A stretch of 64,000 nucleotides of DNA, from positions 992,001 through 1,056,000 of the forward strand of contig NZ_NJIX01000002.1 in the NCBI RefSeq assembly GCF_002209485.1, read 5' to 3'. The notes beneath the pieces are model-generated. The model had not been told where the DNA came from. It ran no database searches and worked only from the letters and a program-made list of their open reading frames with translations. Both the position numbers and the translations under genes were made by a program. Positions 1 to 8,615 of the stretch are shown here, piece after piece (within the stretch, counting starts at the first letter, position 1; each line of letters starts with the position of its first letter). Origin of the DNA: Achromobacter sp. HZ34. GTDB taxonomy: Bacteria; Pseudomonadota; Gammaproteobacteria; Burkholderiales; Burkholderiaceae_B.

Positions 1-44
1 ACGCGCAGGGCTTGATCGACGCCTTGAACCAGGTGGCGGCGTGA
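1..44 (+). CDS. 3' end of an unidentified gene (partial)
   Basis: A reading frame entering from the left edge codes for AQGLIDALNQVAA and stops at the TGA at 42-44. It could be the C-terminus of a gene transcribed toward, and convergent with, the glycosyltransferase that ends at 113. Only 13 codons are visible, so no family can be named, and the frame may be fortuitous. The high-GC third-position pattern is compatible with real coding sequence. Confidence 0.3.
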   Translation, partial: AQGLIDALNQVAA

Positions 45-112
45 CGCGTCCACCACGTCCCGCTATCCTCCGCACACTGACGCGGGCAGCGGCAATGTGG
101 CGCGGTAGCGCA

Positions 113-1294
113 TCAAAGCGCCCGTGGCGCGTCGCCCAGATCGCTGGTCGCGGCGGGGACGGTGGCCGTATCTTCCTGGCCCAGTGCGCGGGCATAAGCC
201 TGCTCGGTCAGCTGCACGAAACGTTCGACGCGGAAGGATTGCACGCACTTGCGGCGCGCGGCCGCGCCAGCTTCGGGCAGCAGGGCCGGGCGGGGCAAAA
301 GGTGCTCCAGCAATAGCGTCAGGCGGCCGACGTCCCGTTCCGGCACCACCCAGCCATCCACATAAGGCGTGATGTTCTCCGGCAGGCCGCCGTGCGAGGA
401 CACCACCACGGGCTTGCCCATGGACATCATTTCACGGCAGGCAAAGGAGATGGTTTCGATGCTGTAGGAAAGCACGAAACCCAGGTCCAGCGCGCCGATG
501 AAAGCACGAACGTCTTCCAGGCGGCCGACCCACGTGACGTGGTCGCGCATACCCAGTTCATCGATGCGGGCGCGCTGGCTGTCGGACAGCGGGGCGCCGG
601 CCAGCGCGATCTGCACCTGCGCACGCAGATCCTGCGGCAGGCGCGACACGGCTTCGACCATGTCCAGCCAACCCTTGTAGTCGTCAGTGCCGGCATTGCT
701 GCCCAGCAGGATGCGGCGGTCTGGGTGGCGCAGCAGGCGCGCGCGCAGGGCCGGCGCGTCCTTGCCCGGTGCGTCGGGCGCGTAGTAGCCGGTATCCACC
801 CCATTCCCTATGGTGCTCAGGGAGCAGGAGCGATAGGGGCTGTCGGCCAGCATGCGGCGCGCGAACTCGCAGACGCCGATGGCATGGTCGGTACCGAAAT
901 TGGCGCGCAGCCAGCCGCTGAGCCGGGCAATGGGCCGGTCGTTGTGTTTGGTGAAAACGATGCGGGGCCGGCGCGCGCCCATGCCCAGGGTCGCCAGCAT
1001 CGCCAGGCGATGGTCCGCCGAGCCGTTCACATGCACCAGTTCCACTTTTTCCCGCGTGATCAGGTCGCGCAGGCGCCTGGCGGCATGGAACACGTGGTGG
1101 ATGCGGTTCGGAAAGGATTGCGCGTACACCTTCACCCCGGGCACCTCGGCGGCGCGCCGATGCAGGGCGCTGCCTTGAGGCGCGGCAACCAGGACGTCAT
1201 GGCGGCGCGACAGGATGCGCGCCAGACTCAGCACATAACTGGTGTGCCCCCCGGTCCCCGTACTCGTGTGGAAATTGGTGTACAAGACCTTCAT
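113..1294 (-). CDS. GT4-family glycosyltransferase
   Basis: Predicted cytoplasmic or membrane-associated glycosyltransferase of the GT-B fold, group 1 (393 aa). The N-terminus MKVLYTNFHTSTGTGGH is the usual glycine-rich donor-domain start. The C-terminal half contains GSNAGTDDYKGW (normally GR.. K G) and the signature ETISFACREMMSMGKPVVVSSHGGLPE, here in two overlapping pieces around residues 290-320, where the first Glu and Pro-Val-Val contact the nucleotide sugar. The start was placed at the ATG at 1294 because the extra upstream codons (to 1348) do not resemble the family. It stands alone, 257 bp from the next gene, and is likely to act in LPS or surface-glycan assembly. Donor and acceptor cannot be told from sequence. 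Confidence 0.85.
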   Translation of the reverse strand: MKVLYTNFHTSTGTGGHTSYVLSLARILSRRHDVLVAAPQGSALHRRAAEVPGVKVYAQSFPNRIHHVFHAARRLRDLITREKVELVHVNGSADHRLAMLATLGMGARRPRIVFTKHNDRPIARLSGWLRANFGTDHAIGVCEFARRMLADSPYRSCSLSTIGNGVDTGYYAPDAPGKDAPALRARLLRHPDRRILLGSNAGTDDYKGWLDMVEAVSRLPQDLRAQVQIALAGAPLSDSQRARIDELGMRDHVTWVGRLEDVRAFIGALDLGFVLSYSIETISFACREMMSMGKPVVVSSHGGLPENITPYVDGWVVPERDVGRLTLLLEHLLPRPALLPEAGAAARRKCVQSFRVERFVQLTEQAYARALGQEDTATVPAATSDLGDAPRAL

Positions 1295-1551
1295 CCGCGC
1301 CCCCCGCGTCAACCCGCTGCCGCCCGACGGGCGGCCCTTGCAATGCAAGCATCATGACAGGTAAACACTGCCGCCATATGGCAGCGACGTGACAAAAGAC
1401 TGCGGAGTCGCATTCGGTGCAACGTACCGGCAGAGCAAGCGGCCGCCGATCCTAGGGACAAAAAATAGGGGACGGCACCACAAGCTTTACCGCTGATTAC
1501 AAACTACTGAGGATCACAGGGGTCGGTATTGGAACCCTTTGGTGAGGCCGC

Positions 1552-3447
1552 TCAGTGCAGGAACCCGATCGACAACCACGGAATGGCCGCCACGATGATG
1601 AGCCCGATCGCGATGGATACCAGGTAGCCGACGATGGCGCGCATGCCCCGGTCGGGAGACACCCGGCCGATCGCGCAGGCCGCGTAGTAGCCCACCCCGA
1701 ATGGCGGCGCGAACAGGCCTATGCCCATGGCCAGGATCACCACCATGGCGTAATGCACTTCGTGGATGCCCATCTGGTGCGCGATGGGGAACAGCAGCGG
1801 CCCGAACAGCACGATGGCCGGAATGCCCTCCAGCACGCTGCCCAGGATGATGAAGGCGACGATGGACACCGCCATGAACGTGACCGCACCGCCCGGCAGT
1901 CCCGCCATCAGATGCGCCAGCTGGCTGGAGAAGCCGGACTGGGTCAGGGCCCAGGCCATGCTGGTCGCCGCGCCGATGATCAACAGGATGGCGCCCGACA
2001 GGCAGGCGGTATCGACCAGCATCGGCCACAGGCGTTTCCAGTCGAAACGGCGGTAGACCAGCAGGCCGATCAGGACGGAATACACGATGCCGATGGTGGA
2101 AACCTCGGTGGCCGTGGCCACGCCCTCCACCACCGCCGCGCGGATGACGAAAGGCAAAGCCAGGGCCGGCAAGGCGATCACCAGGGTGCGCAGGACCTCG
2201 GCGCCGCTGGCGCGGCCTTCGGGCGCCCGTTGCTGGCGCCGGCTGCGCAGCCCGACCACCAGGCACAGCATCACGCCCAACACCAGACCCGGCAGCAGGC
2301 CCCCGGTGAACAAGGCGGTAATCGACACGCCGGTGACCGATCCGATGGTGATCAGCACCAGGCTGGGCGGAATGGTCTCGGTCTGCGCGCCCGTGGCCGA
2401 CAGCAAGGCCACCAGGTCGCCATCTTCCGCGCCGCGCTTGCGCATTTCCGGAAACAGCACAGGGGCCACCGCCGCCATGTCGGCCGCCTTGGCGCCCGAA
2501 ATGCCGGACACCAGGTACATGGCGCCGATCAGGACATAGGACAGGCCGCCGCGCACGTGTCCCAGCAGGCTGGCCAGGAAAGCCACCATGCGCTGTGCCA
2601 TGCCGGTCATCTCGATCAGCACGCCCAGGAAGACGAACAGCGGGACGGCCAGCAGGATCAGGTGCGACATGCCTTCGTCCATGCGCCCCACTACCACCAT
2701 CATGGGGGTGCTGGTGGTCAAGGCCAGATAGCCGAAGGTGGCCAGGCCGAAGCAGAAGGCAATGGGCACGCCGGCGAACACGCAAGCCGCCACGACACCG
2801 ACGAAGAAGATCAGCAGGTTGTAGTTGCCCAGGCCTTGCAGGACAGGCTGCGCCAGATAGAGCGCGCCGACCACCAGCGCCACCACCACGATGGCTTTCA
2901 GCGCGGTCTGCCAGTCGGCCCGTTCGACCAGGCGCAGCAAGGCCACCGCGATCATCAACAGCGTCCCTACTGGCAAGGCAGCCGCGCGCCAGATGTTGGG
3001 AATTTCCAGGGCGGGGGTGGTGACGTACTGTTCTTCGTACGCGTATTCGTAGCCCGGCCCGGCGATGAACAGCAGGAAGGCCAGCGCGGCGGCAATCGCC
3101 AGCATGTCGAGAAAAGCCCGCCGGGCCGGCGACGCGCGATTGACGAAGGCGGTCATGCGCATATGTTCGCCGCGCCGGAAGGCCACCACCGAACCCAGCA
3201 TGGCCAGCCACAGGAACAGGATGGAAGCCAGCTCGTCGGACCAGACCAGGGGCGTGTGCAACACATAGCGCGCGACGATGCCGGCGAACAGGATGACGAT
3301 CTCGGCCACGACCAGGATCGCGGCTGGCACTTCCACCAGCCAGCCGATGGCGTTATCCAGCCCCGCCGCCCACGGCCGCCGCGCCACGGCGGGCGCGGCG
3401 GTGGCGCCGGCAAGACCGGCGGCCGGCTGCATGGAAGGCGCGCTCAT
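1552..3447 (-). CDS. TRAP transporter fused small-large permease (DctQM), copy 1
   Basis: Inner-membrane permease of a tripartite ATP-independent periplasmic transporter (631 aa), with both membrane subunits in one chain. Residues about 25-190 are the four-helix DctQ-like part, with the conserved VWSDELASILFLWLAMLG segment. The rest is the 12-helix DctM/Na+-coupled large subunit with GISGAKAADMAAVAP and GAQTETIPPSL. A linking helix joins the two, as in known QM fusions. The start ATG overlaps the stop of the DctP gene by 4 bp (ATGA), so the two are co-translated. It is very similar throughout to the inverted copy at 14476-16404. The substrate is probably a carboxylate, but this is inferred from the family only. 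Confidence 0.93.
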   Translation of the reverse strand: MSAPSMQPAAGLAGATAAPAVARRPWAAGLDNAIGWLVEVPAAILVVAEIVILFAGIVARYVLHTPLVWSDELASILFLWLAMLGSVVAFRRGEHMRMTAFVNRASPARRAFLDMLAIAAALAFLLFIAGPGYEYAYEEQYVTTPALEIPNIWRAAALPVGTLLMIAVALLRLVERADWQTALKAIVVVALVVGALYLAQPVLQGLGNYNLLIFFVGVVAACVFAGVPIAFCFGLATFGYLALTTSTPMMVVVGRMDEGMSHLILLAVPLFVFLGVLIEMTGMAQRMVAFLASLLGHVRGGLSYVLIGAMYLVSGISGAKAADMAAVAPVLFPEMRKRGAEDGDLVALLSATGAQTETIPPSLVLITIGSVTGVSITALFTGGLLPGLVLGVMLCLVVGLRSRRQQRAPEGRASGAEVLRTLVIALPALALPFVIRAAVVEGVATATEVSTIGIVYSVLIGLLVYRRFDWKRLWPMLVDTACLSGAILLIIGAATSMAWALTQSGFSSQLAHLMAGLPGGAVTFMAVSIVAFIILGSVLEGIPAIVLFGPLLFPIAHQMGIHEVHYAMVVILAMGIGLFAPPFGVGYYAACAIGRVSPDRGMRAIVGYLVSIAIGLIIVAAIPWLSIGFLH

Positions 3448-4460
3448 GAAAGCTTGCCGACCGACTGCTCGAGCAGGCCCCAGGCCTGGTCACCGTACTT
3501 GGCTTTCCATTCGGCATAGAAGCCCGCCTGGCGCAAGGCATCGCGGATGGGACCGGGTTCGGGCTGGTTGAACGTCAGGCCTTGCTGCGCCAGCTGCGTT
3601 TGCAGCTCGTTGTTCAAGGCCAGCACGTCGGCGCGCACGCCCATGGCGGCCGCGTTGATGTGCTTGGCCACCACCGCCTGCATGTCCTTGGGCAGCTTTT
3701 CCCAGGCGCGCCGGTTCGACAGGAACCAGAAGCCGTCCCACATATGGTTGGTCAAGGAGCAGTATTTCTGCACCTCATACAGCTTGGCGGTCTGGATGAT
3801 GGCCAGCGGATTTTCCTGCCCGTCCACCACCTTGGTCTGCAGCGCCGAGTAGGTTTCGTTGAAGTTGATGCTGGCCGGGGCAGCGCCCAGGGCCTTGAAC
3901 ATGGAGGTCCACAGCGGGCTCACCGGCACGCGGATCTTCAAGTCCTTGAAATCGCCGGGACCGTTGATGGGCCGGTTGCTGGTGGTGACCTGGCGGAAGC
4001 CGCTATCCCAGATCTTGTCCATCACCACCAGGCCCTTGCCTTCGATTTCCTTGCGGATGTAGGCGCCCAGCTGGCCGTCCATGGCCTGCCACACCGCATC
4101 GTAATTTGGAAAGGCGAGGCCGATCCCGCTGATGGAGGACGCCGGTACCAGCGTGGAAAGAATCAGGCCGGACAGGGTGAAGAATTCGACCGCGCCCGAA
4201 CGCAACTGGCTCAGCGTATCGGTATCCGAACCCAGCTGGCTGCTGGGGAAGATGGCCAGTTCGAAACGGCCATTGGTGTCGCGCAGGATATTGGCCGCGG
4301 CTTCGCGTGCGCGCACATTCATGGGATGCGTGGGCGGCAGGTTGTTGGCGTACTTGTAGCGAAACTCCGGAGCCGCGAACGCGCGGCCTACCGGCGCCAG
4401 CGCCAGGGCGGCACCACCGCCAGCCACCGCACCCATCAGTTTGCGTCGGGTCAAATCCAT
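3444..4460 (-). CDS. TRAP transporter solute-binding protein (DctP), copy 1
   Basis: Periplasmic DctP/SiaP-type receptor (338 aa) that delivers substrate to the fused permease encoded just downstream with a 4-bp overlap. The N-terminus TRRKLMGAVAGGGAAL, ending before AAPEFRY, is a twin-arginine-like export signal. The mature protein has the family hallmarks FELAIFPSSQLGSDTD and GMD/MDKIWDSGFRQ-type segments, with a conserved basic residue for the carboxylate (R/K in KDLKIRVPVSP). From about residue 63 to 300 it is almost identical, at protein and nucleotide level, to the second DctP gene at 13466-14479. The signal peptide and the last 25 residues have diverged. The upstream region carries a perfect 12-bp-arm palindrome at 4577-4605. 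Confidence 0.93.
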   Translation of the reverse strand: MDLTRRKLMGAVAGGGAALALAPVGRAFAAPEFRYKYANNLPPTHPMNVRAREAAANILRDTNGRFELAIFPSSQLGSDTDTLSQLRSGAVEFFTLSGLILSTLVPASSISGIGLAFPNYDAVWQAMDGQLGAYIRKEIEGKGLVVMDKIWDSGFRQVTTSNRPINGPGDFKDLKIRVPVSPLWTSMFKALGAAPASINFNETYSALQTKVVDGQENPLAIIQTAKLYEVQKYCSLTNHMWDGFWFLSNRRAWEKLPKDMQAVVAKHINAAAMGVRADVLALNNELQTQLAQQGLTFNQPEPGPIRDALRQAGFYAEWKAKYGDQAWGLLEQSVGKLS

Positions 4461-4576
4461 GCTGTCTCCTCTCTCGTTGTCTCCCCGTCCGTTTCATCGA
4501 AGTGGAAACGGTACGGAGCCGGCGCGCATGGGCGCCGATATCTTCTTTATTGTCTGCCTGCCTTTCTTGTCTATCA

Positions 4577-4605
4577 TGGCGTACCGCCCGAGAGGCGGTA
4601 CGCCA
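4577..4605. promoter_or_regulatory. perfect inverted repeat between divergent TRAP operon and SDR gene
   Basis: Two 12-bp arms, TGGCGTACCGCC and GGCGGTACGCCA, match perfectly around a 5-bp spacer (CGAGA). The site lies 117 bp upstream of the DctP start and 43 bp upstream of the SDR start, with no T-run after it. A dimeric regulator's operator is therefore more likely than a terminator. The regulator is not encoded next to it. Confidence 0.6.
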
Positions 4606-4647
4606 AGGTGCCATAGCGTACACAGCGATACATGGAGGAGACAAGAC

Positions 4648-5415
4648 ATGGATTACACCGATGGAGTGGTGCTGGTCACGGGCGGTGCATCGGGCATCGG
4701 CCTGGCCGTGGCGCGCGGCCTGCTGGACGAAGGGTGGAAGGTGCTGATCGCGGACCGATCGCCCGAAGCCCTGGAAGCGGCCGGCGCCGCGCTGCCCACG
4801 GACCGCGCGCGCCGCATCCAGCTGGACGTGACCAGCGACGACGAAGTGGCCGCGGCCCTGGACGATTGCGAACGGACCTTCGGCCCCCTGACGGGCCTGG
4901 TGAACTCGGCGGGCATCGGCCGCGACGTGCCTTTTTTGGAAACTGACACGGCCCTGTTGCGCCAGATCCTGGAAGTGAACCTGGTCGGCACCTTCGTCGC
5001 CGGACGGCACGCCGCCTTGCGCATGCGGGAACGCCATCATGGCGCCATCGTCAATATCGCCTCGGTGTCGGGACTGCGCGGCAACCTGGGACGGGCTGCC
5101 TATGGCGCTTCCAAGGGCGGCGTGGTCACCCTGACCCAGGTCATGGCGGTGGAGCTGGCCGCCCTGGGCATAAGGGTGAACGCGGTGGCGCCCGGTCCCA
5201 TCGACACGCCGCTGGTCAGCCGCATGCATACCGACGCCGCGCGTGCCCGCTGGATCGCCGCGGTGCCGCAGAAACGCTATGCGACGCCGGAGGAACTATG
5301 CGGCACGGTGGCCTGGCTGCTGGACGGCGACCGCTCCGGCTTCGTCACGGGACAGACCATCGCCGTGGACGGCGGGTTCATGGCGGGCGGGCTGATTCGC
5401 CAGGAGGAGGCATGA
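4648..5415 (+). CDS. SDR-family NAD(P)-dependent oxidoreductase
   Basis: Classical short-chain dehydrogenase/reductase (255 aa). It has the cofactor motif VTGGASGIGLAVARG at residues 8-22, the NSAGIG structural motif, the catalytic Ser in NIASVSG, YGASKGG (Tyr and Lys of the active site), and VNAVAPGPIDTP after the active site. The ATG at 4648 follows a good Shine-Dalgarno GGAGGAG at 4634-4640, which rules out the longer upstream frame. The gene is divergent from the TRAP operon and shares its promoter region, so it probably oxidises or reduces a hydroxy- or keto-acid imported by that transporter. This is inference; the exact substrate is unknown. Confidence 0.92.
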   Translation: MDYTDGVVLVTGGASGIGLAVARGLLDEGWKVLIADRSPEALEAAGAALPTDRARRIQLDVTSDDEVAAALDDCERTFGPLTGLVNSAGIGRDVPFLETDTALLRQILEVNLVGTFVAGRHAALRMRERHHGAIVNIASVSGLRGNLGRAAYGASKGGVVTLTQVMAVELAALGIRVNAVAPGPIDTPLVSRMHTDAARARWIAAVPQKRYATPEELCGTVAWLLDGDRSGFVTGQTIAVDGGFMAGGLIRQEEA

Positions 5416-5478
5416 GGCAGCGGGCTTATGGCAGCGGGCTTGAGGCACCAGGCTCGTGGCCTTCGGGCCGGCGCCGGC

Positions 5479-5516
5479 TTATCCCCACCCGACTTATCCC
5501 CAGTTTTTGTGGACAA
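5479..5516. repeat. cluster of DnaA-box-like motifs
   Basis: The 271-bp gap between the SDR and the IMPase-family gene holds TTATCCCCA twice (5479-5487 and 5494-5502) and TGTGGACAA (5508-5516, complement TTGTCCACA). The last two form an imperfect inverted repeat with a T-rich loop. They differ from the DnaA consensus TTATCCACA by one or two bases each. Nothing else of an origin (dnaA, dnaN, parAB, AT-rich unwinding region) is near, so they may be a DnaA titration or regulatory site or chance. Confidence 0.35.
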
Positions 5517-5686
5517 CCCTTGGGATAGCCGTCCAACAAGACAGACAATTCCCTTTTCCATCAAGGACTTGGCACTAACGGGCAGGCACCGCCCAGAGGC
5601 TCCCTCAGTGCCCGGTCCGAACGCAATGTTCATACAGCAGAGGATGGCTTCGTGCTAGATTTCGGTTCGCCCAAGCCGAGACCCCC

Positions 5687-6535
5687 ATGATTCGAACGTT
5701 CACCCGTGACGAAATCCGACGCGTGGCCACTATCCTGGCCGAAGCGGCGGACGCTGAAGTGCTGCCGCGCTTCCGCAACCTGACGGCCGATGCGGTACGC
5801 GTCAAGAGTTCGCCGCAAGACCTCGTCACCGACGCCGACGAAGCCGCCGAGCGCTTCATCGGCGAACGCCTGAGCCGCCTGTATCCCGGCGCGGTGATCG
5901 TCGGCGAAGAAGCCTGTTCGCGCAATCCCACGCTGCTCAATGTCTGGATCGATGCTGAACTGGCGTTCGTCATCGATCCGATCGACGGCACCCGTAACTA
6001 TGTCGCGGGCCTGCCGCTGTTCGGCGTCATGGTGGGCGTGGTCAGCCGCGGCGAAATCGTGGCCGGCGTCATCTACGATCCCATGGGCCGCGATTGGGCC
6101 ATGGCCGTGCGCGGCGAAGGCGCCTGGCTGGAGAACGCCCACGGCCTGCAGACGCCGCTGAAGGTGGCGGCACCGGTGCCGGTCGAGGAAATGGTCGGAC
6201 TGATCGCCACCCAGCACCTGGAAGAACCCTTGCGCGGCATCGTTCACCGCAACATGGCGCGCCTGGCCGTGGCCAACACCCTGCATTGCTCGGCGCACGA
6301 GTACCGCCTGATCGCCGGCGGCCATGCGCACATCCTGCTGTACGGGCAGCTGATGCCCTGGGACCACGTGGCGGGCTGGCTGCTGCACCACGAGGCGGGC
6401 GGCTATTGCGCCCATTTCGACGGTTCGCCCTACAAGCCCACCCACCGTTCGGGCGGGCTGCTGTACGCGCCCGATGCCGGCAGCTGGAAGGTGGCGCGCC
6501 AGGCGCTGCTGGAAGAGGCGGCGCCCGCGGTGTAA
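5687..6535 (+). CDS. inositol-monophosphatase-family phosphatase
   Basis: Mg2+-dependent sugar/inositol phosphatase of the IMPase superfamily (282 aa, usual length). The metal-binding residues are visible: GEEA at 73-76, DPIDGTRNY at 97-105 (both aspartates and the DGT motif) and WDHVAGW near residue 225 with the third-site aspartate. Family members include SuhB, CysQ and the histidinol-phosphatase HisN. The sequence does not decide between them, though the position before a serine acetyltransferase makes CysQ-like PAP phosphatase or HisN-type activity worth considering. The ATG at 5687 has only a weak ribosome-binding site. Confidence 0.85.
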   Translation: MIRTFTRDEIRRVATILAEAADAEVLPRFRNLTADAVRVKSSPQDLVTDADEAAERFIGERLSRLYPGAVIVGEEACSRNPTLLNVWIDAELAFVIDPIDGTRNYVAGLPLFGVMVGVVSRGEIVAGVIYDPMGRDWAMAVRGEGAWLENAHGLQTPLKVAAPVPVEEMVGLIATQHLEEPLRGIVHRNMARLAVANTLHCSAHEYRLIAGGHAHILLYGQLMPWDHVAGWLLHHEAGGYCAHFDGSPYKPTHRSGGLLYAPDAGSWKVARQALLEEAAPAV

Positions 6536-6704
6536 CCGCCGTCATGGCCCCAGGCTCCTGGCGGATGGCCGGCACCACGGTCCCGGCCGCTGCTCCCTGC
6601 CCTGCCCGCCTGTCACCCTGCGCGCCGCACGGTCATTGCCTGCAAAGCCTGCGGGAACGGGTTACAACAACGGGAATATCGATTTCGAGTTTCAAGCGAC
6701 TGCC

Positions 6705-7655
6705 ATGAATGCCCCCATGAATCCCAAGGCCATCACCTGGAACCTGGGCGACATCGTCGCCGAACTGCGCACCGTGCGCACCGAGTGGCGCGAGCCGCTG
6801 GGCCGCCTGCGCCGCGATCATAGCGGCGGCCGCGAGTTCCCTTCGCAGGAAAGCCTGCGCCAGATCATCAAGGATCTCTGTGGCGCCTTGTTTCCCATGC
6901 GCCTGGGGCCGATCGACCTGCGCGAGGAAACCGAGGACTTCTACGTCGGCCACACCATAGGCGCGGCGCTGGACGCCTTGATGCACCAGGTGCGGCTCGA
7001 ACTGAATTACATGGAGCGTCATAGCCATCCGGATCCGGACGACATCGAACAGCGCGCCAGCGACATCGTGCGCGCCTTCGGTGCCGGACTGCCCGCCGTG
7101 CGCCGCATGCTGGACGCCGACGTCATCGCCGCTTACCAGGGCGATCCGGCCGCGCGCAGCGTCGACGAAGTGCTGTTGTGCTACCCCGGCGTGATCGCCA
7201 TGATCCATCACCGCCTGGCCCACGTGCTGCATGACCTGGGCGTACCGCTGCTGGCGCGCATCGTCGCCGAGATCGCCCACGCCGACACCGGCATCGACAT
7301 CCACCCGGGCGCCACCATCGGCCGCAGCTTCTTCATCGACCACGGCACTGGCGTGGTGATCGGCGAGACCGCCATCATTGGCGATCGCGTGCGTCTGTAC
7401 CAGATGGTGACGCTGGGGGCCAAGCGCTTCCCGCCGGGTGAAAACGGCGAGCTGAAGAAGGGCCTGCCGCGCCACCCGATACTGGAAGACGACGTCGTCG
7501 TGTATGCCGGCGCCACCATCCTGGGCCGCACCACCATCGGCCGCGGTTCGGTCATCGGCGGCAATGTCTGGATCACGCGCGACGTGCCGCCGGGCAGCAA
7601 CGTCACCCAGGCCGGCGCGCTGAACGCCGCGCCCGACGCCGGCTGCGGCGGTTGA
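6705..7655 (+). CDS. cysE: serine O-acetyltransferase (EpsC/SrpH type)
   Basis: Makes O-acetylserine from serine and acetyl-CoA, the committed step of cysteine synthesis, in the cytoplasm. The 316-aa length and long helical N-terminus match the EpsC/SrpH branch of CysE. The C-terminal left-handed beta helix starts with DIHPGATIG and continues through FFIDHGTGVVIGETA (catalytic His of the HG motif) to VIGGNVWITRDVPPGS. The insertion rich in basic residues around GENGELKKGLPRHP is typical of this branch. The ATG at 6705 was chosen because the family begins there; an open frame continues upstream into the preceding gene. It ends 5 bp before the sirtuin ATG at 7661. Confidence 0.92.
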   Translation: MNAPMNPKAITWNLGDIVAELRTVRTEWREPLGRLRRDHSGGREFPSQESLRQIIKDLCGALFPMRLGPIDLREETEDFYVGHTIGAALDALMHQVRLELNYMERHSHPDPDDIEQRASDIVRAFGAGLPAVRRMLDADVIAAYQGDPAARSVDEVLLCYPGVIAMIHHRLAHVLHDLGVPLLARIVAEIAHADTGIDIHPGATIGRSFFIDHGTGVVIGETAIIGDRVRLYQMVTLGAKRFPPGENGELKKGLPRHPILEDDVVVYAGATILGRTTIGRGSVIGGNVWITRDVPPGSNVTQAGALNAAPDAGCGG

Positions 7656-7660
7656 GCACG

Positions 7661-8572
7661 ATGGCGGATGATGCGGCGGACGACGCAGTGCGGGCCGGCA
7701 CGGTGCCGGGCGCCCCGGTTCGCGGCGGCGTAGCCGCCCTGCGCGACTTCGTGCTGGCCCATCCGCGCCTGTTCGTGCTCACGGGCGCGGGCTGCAGCAC
7801 CGGATCGGGCATTCCCGATTACCGCGACGATGAAGGCGCGTGGAAGCGGCGGCCGCCCATCCAGTACCGCACCTTCATGGACGACGCCGTAGCGCGGGCG
7901 CGCTACTGGGCGCGCGGCATGATAGGTTGGCGCATGTTCGGCAGCGTGGCGCCCAACGCGGCGCATCGGGCGTTGGCCACGCTGGAGCAGCAGGGAGGCT
8001 TCGAACTGCTGGTCACGCAGAACGTCGATGGTTTGCATGAAGCCGCCGGCACGCGCGACGTGGTGGATCTGCACGGCCGCATGGACCGGGTGATCTGCAC
8101 GCAATGCGGGCATCTGTTGCCGCGGCAGGAGATGCAGCAGTGGCTGGAAGATGCCAATCCCGGTTGGCTGCATCTGCATGCGGCGGATGCACCCGATGGC
8201 GACGCGGATCTGGAAGGCGAGGACTTTTCCCGCTTCCAGGTGCCGCCCTGTCCGGTGTGCGGTGGCCTGTTGAAACCCGACGTCGTGTTCTTCGGCGAGA
8301 CCGTGCCACGCGATCGCGTGGACCGGGCCAATGCCGCGCTGGCGCAGTGCGGCGCGGTGCTGGTGGTGGGCTCGTCGCTGATGGTCTATTCCGGCTATCG
8401 CTTCGTCGCGGCCGCGTCGCGCGCCGGCCTGCCCATCGCCGCGCTGAATCTGGGCAAGACGCGCGCCGACGCCATGCTCACGCTGAAGGTCGAACAGTCC
8501 TGCGCCGAGGCCTTGTCCGAACTGGTGGCGATGCTGCCCGATCGAGCCATCCAGGCGAACCCGCCAGCCTGA
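7661..8572 (+). CDS. SIR2-family NAD-dependent protein deacylase
   Basis: Sirtuin (about 303 aa) that removes acyl groups from lysines using NAD+. It shows the NAD-binding GAGCSTGSGIPDYRDD at residues 42-57, TQNVDGLH at 119-126, the catalytic His in DLHGR (138), a zinc site formed by CTQC (146, 149) and CPVC near 196, and LKPDVVFFGE. There is a longer than usual loop between the zinc pairs. The ATG at 7661 follows the cysE stop; a TTG at 7652 overlapping that stop is an alternative start. It belongs to the class with GAGxS followed by GIPDYR, found in many Burkholderiales beside cysE. It is probably co-transcribed with cysE. Confidence 0.92.
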   Translation: MADDAADDAVRAGTVPGAPVRGGVAALRDFVLAHPRLFVLTGAGCSTGSGIPDYRDDEGAWKRRPPIQYRTFMDDAVARARYWARGMIGWRMFGSVAPNAAHRALATLEQQGGFELLVTQNVDGLHEAAGTRDVVDLHGRMDRVICTQCGHLLPRQEMQQWLEDANPGWLHLHAADAPDGDADLEGEDFSRFQVPPCPVCGGLLKPDVVFFGETVPRDRVDRANAALAQCGAVLVVGSSLMVYSGYRFVAAASRAGLPIAALNLGKTRADAMLTLKVEQSCAEALSELVAMLPDRAIQANPPA

Positions 8573-8615
8573 GCCTGGAAGGCCACGGGCAAGTATCTCG
8601 CGGCCGTAGGCCCGG

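Noticed and set aside
1555-3519. Long open plus-strand frame opposite the TRAP permease
   Set aside because: It is rich in His, Gln, Asp and Gly and has no domain. The opposite strand codes for a clear TRAP permease, and such shadows are expected in high-GC DNA.
5416-5686. Possible replication origin from the DnaA-like boxes
   Set aside because: No dnaA, dnaN, gidA or parAB gene and no AT-rich unwinding element lie nearby. The boxes alone do not support an origin.
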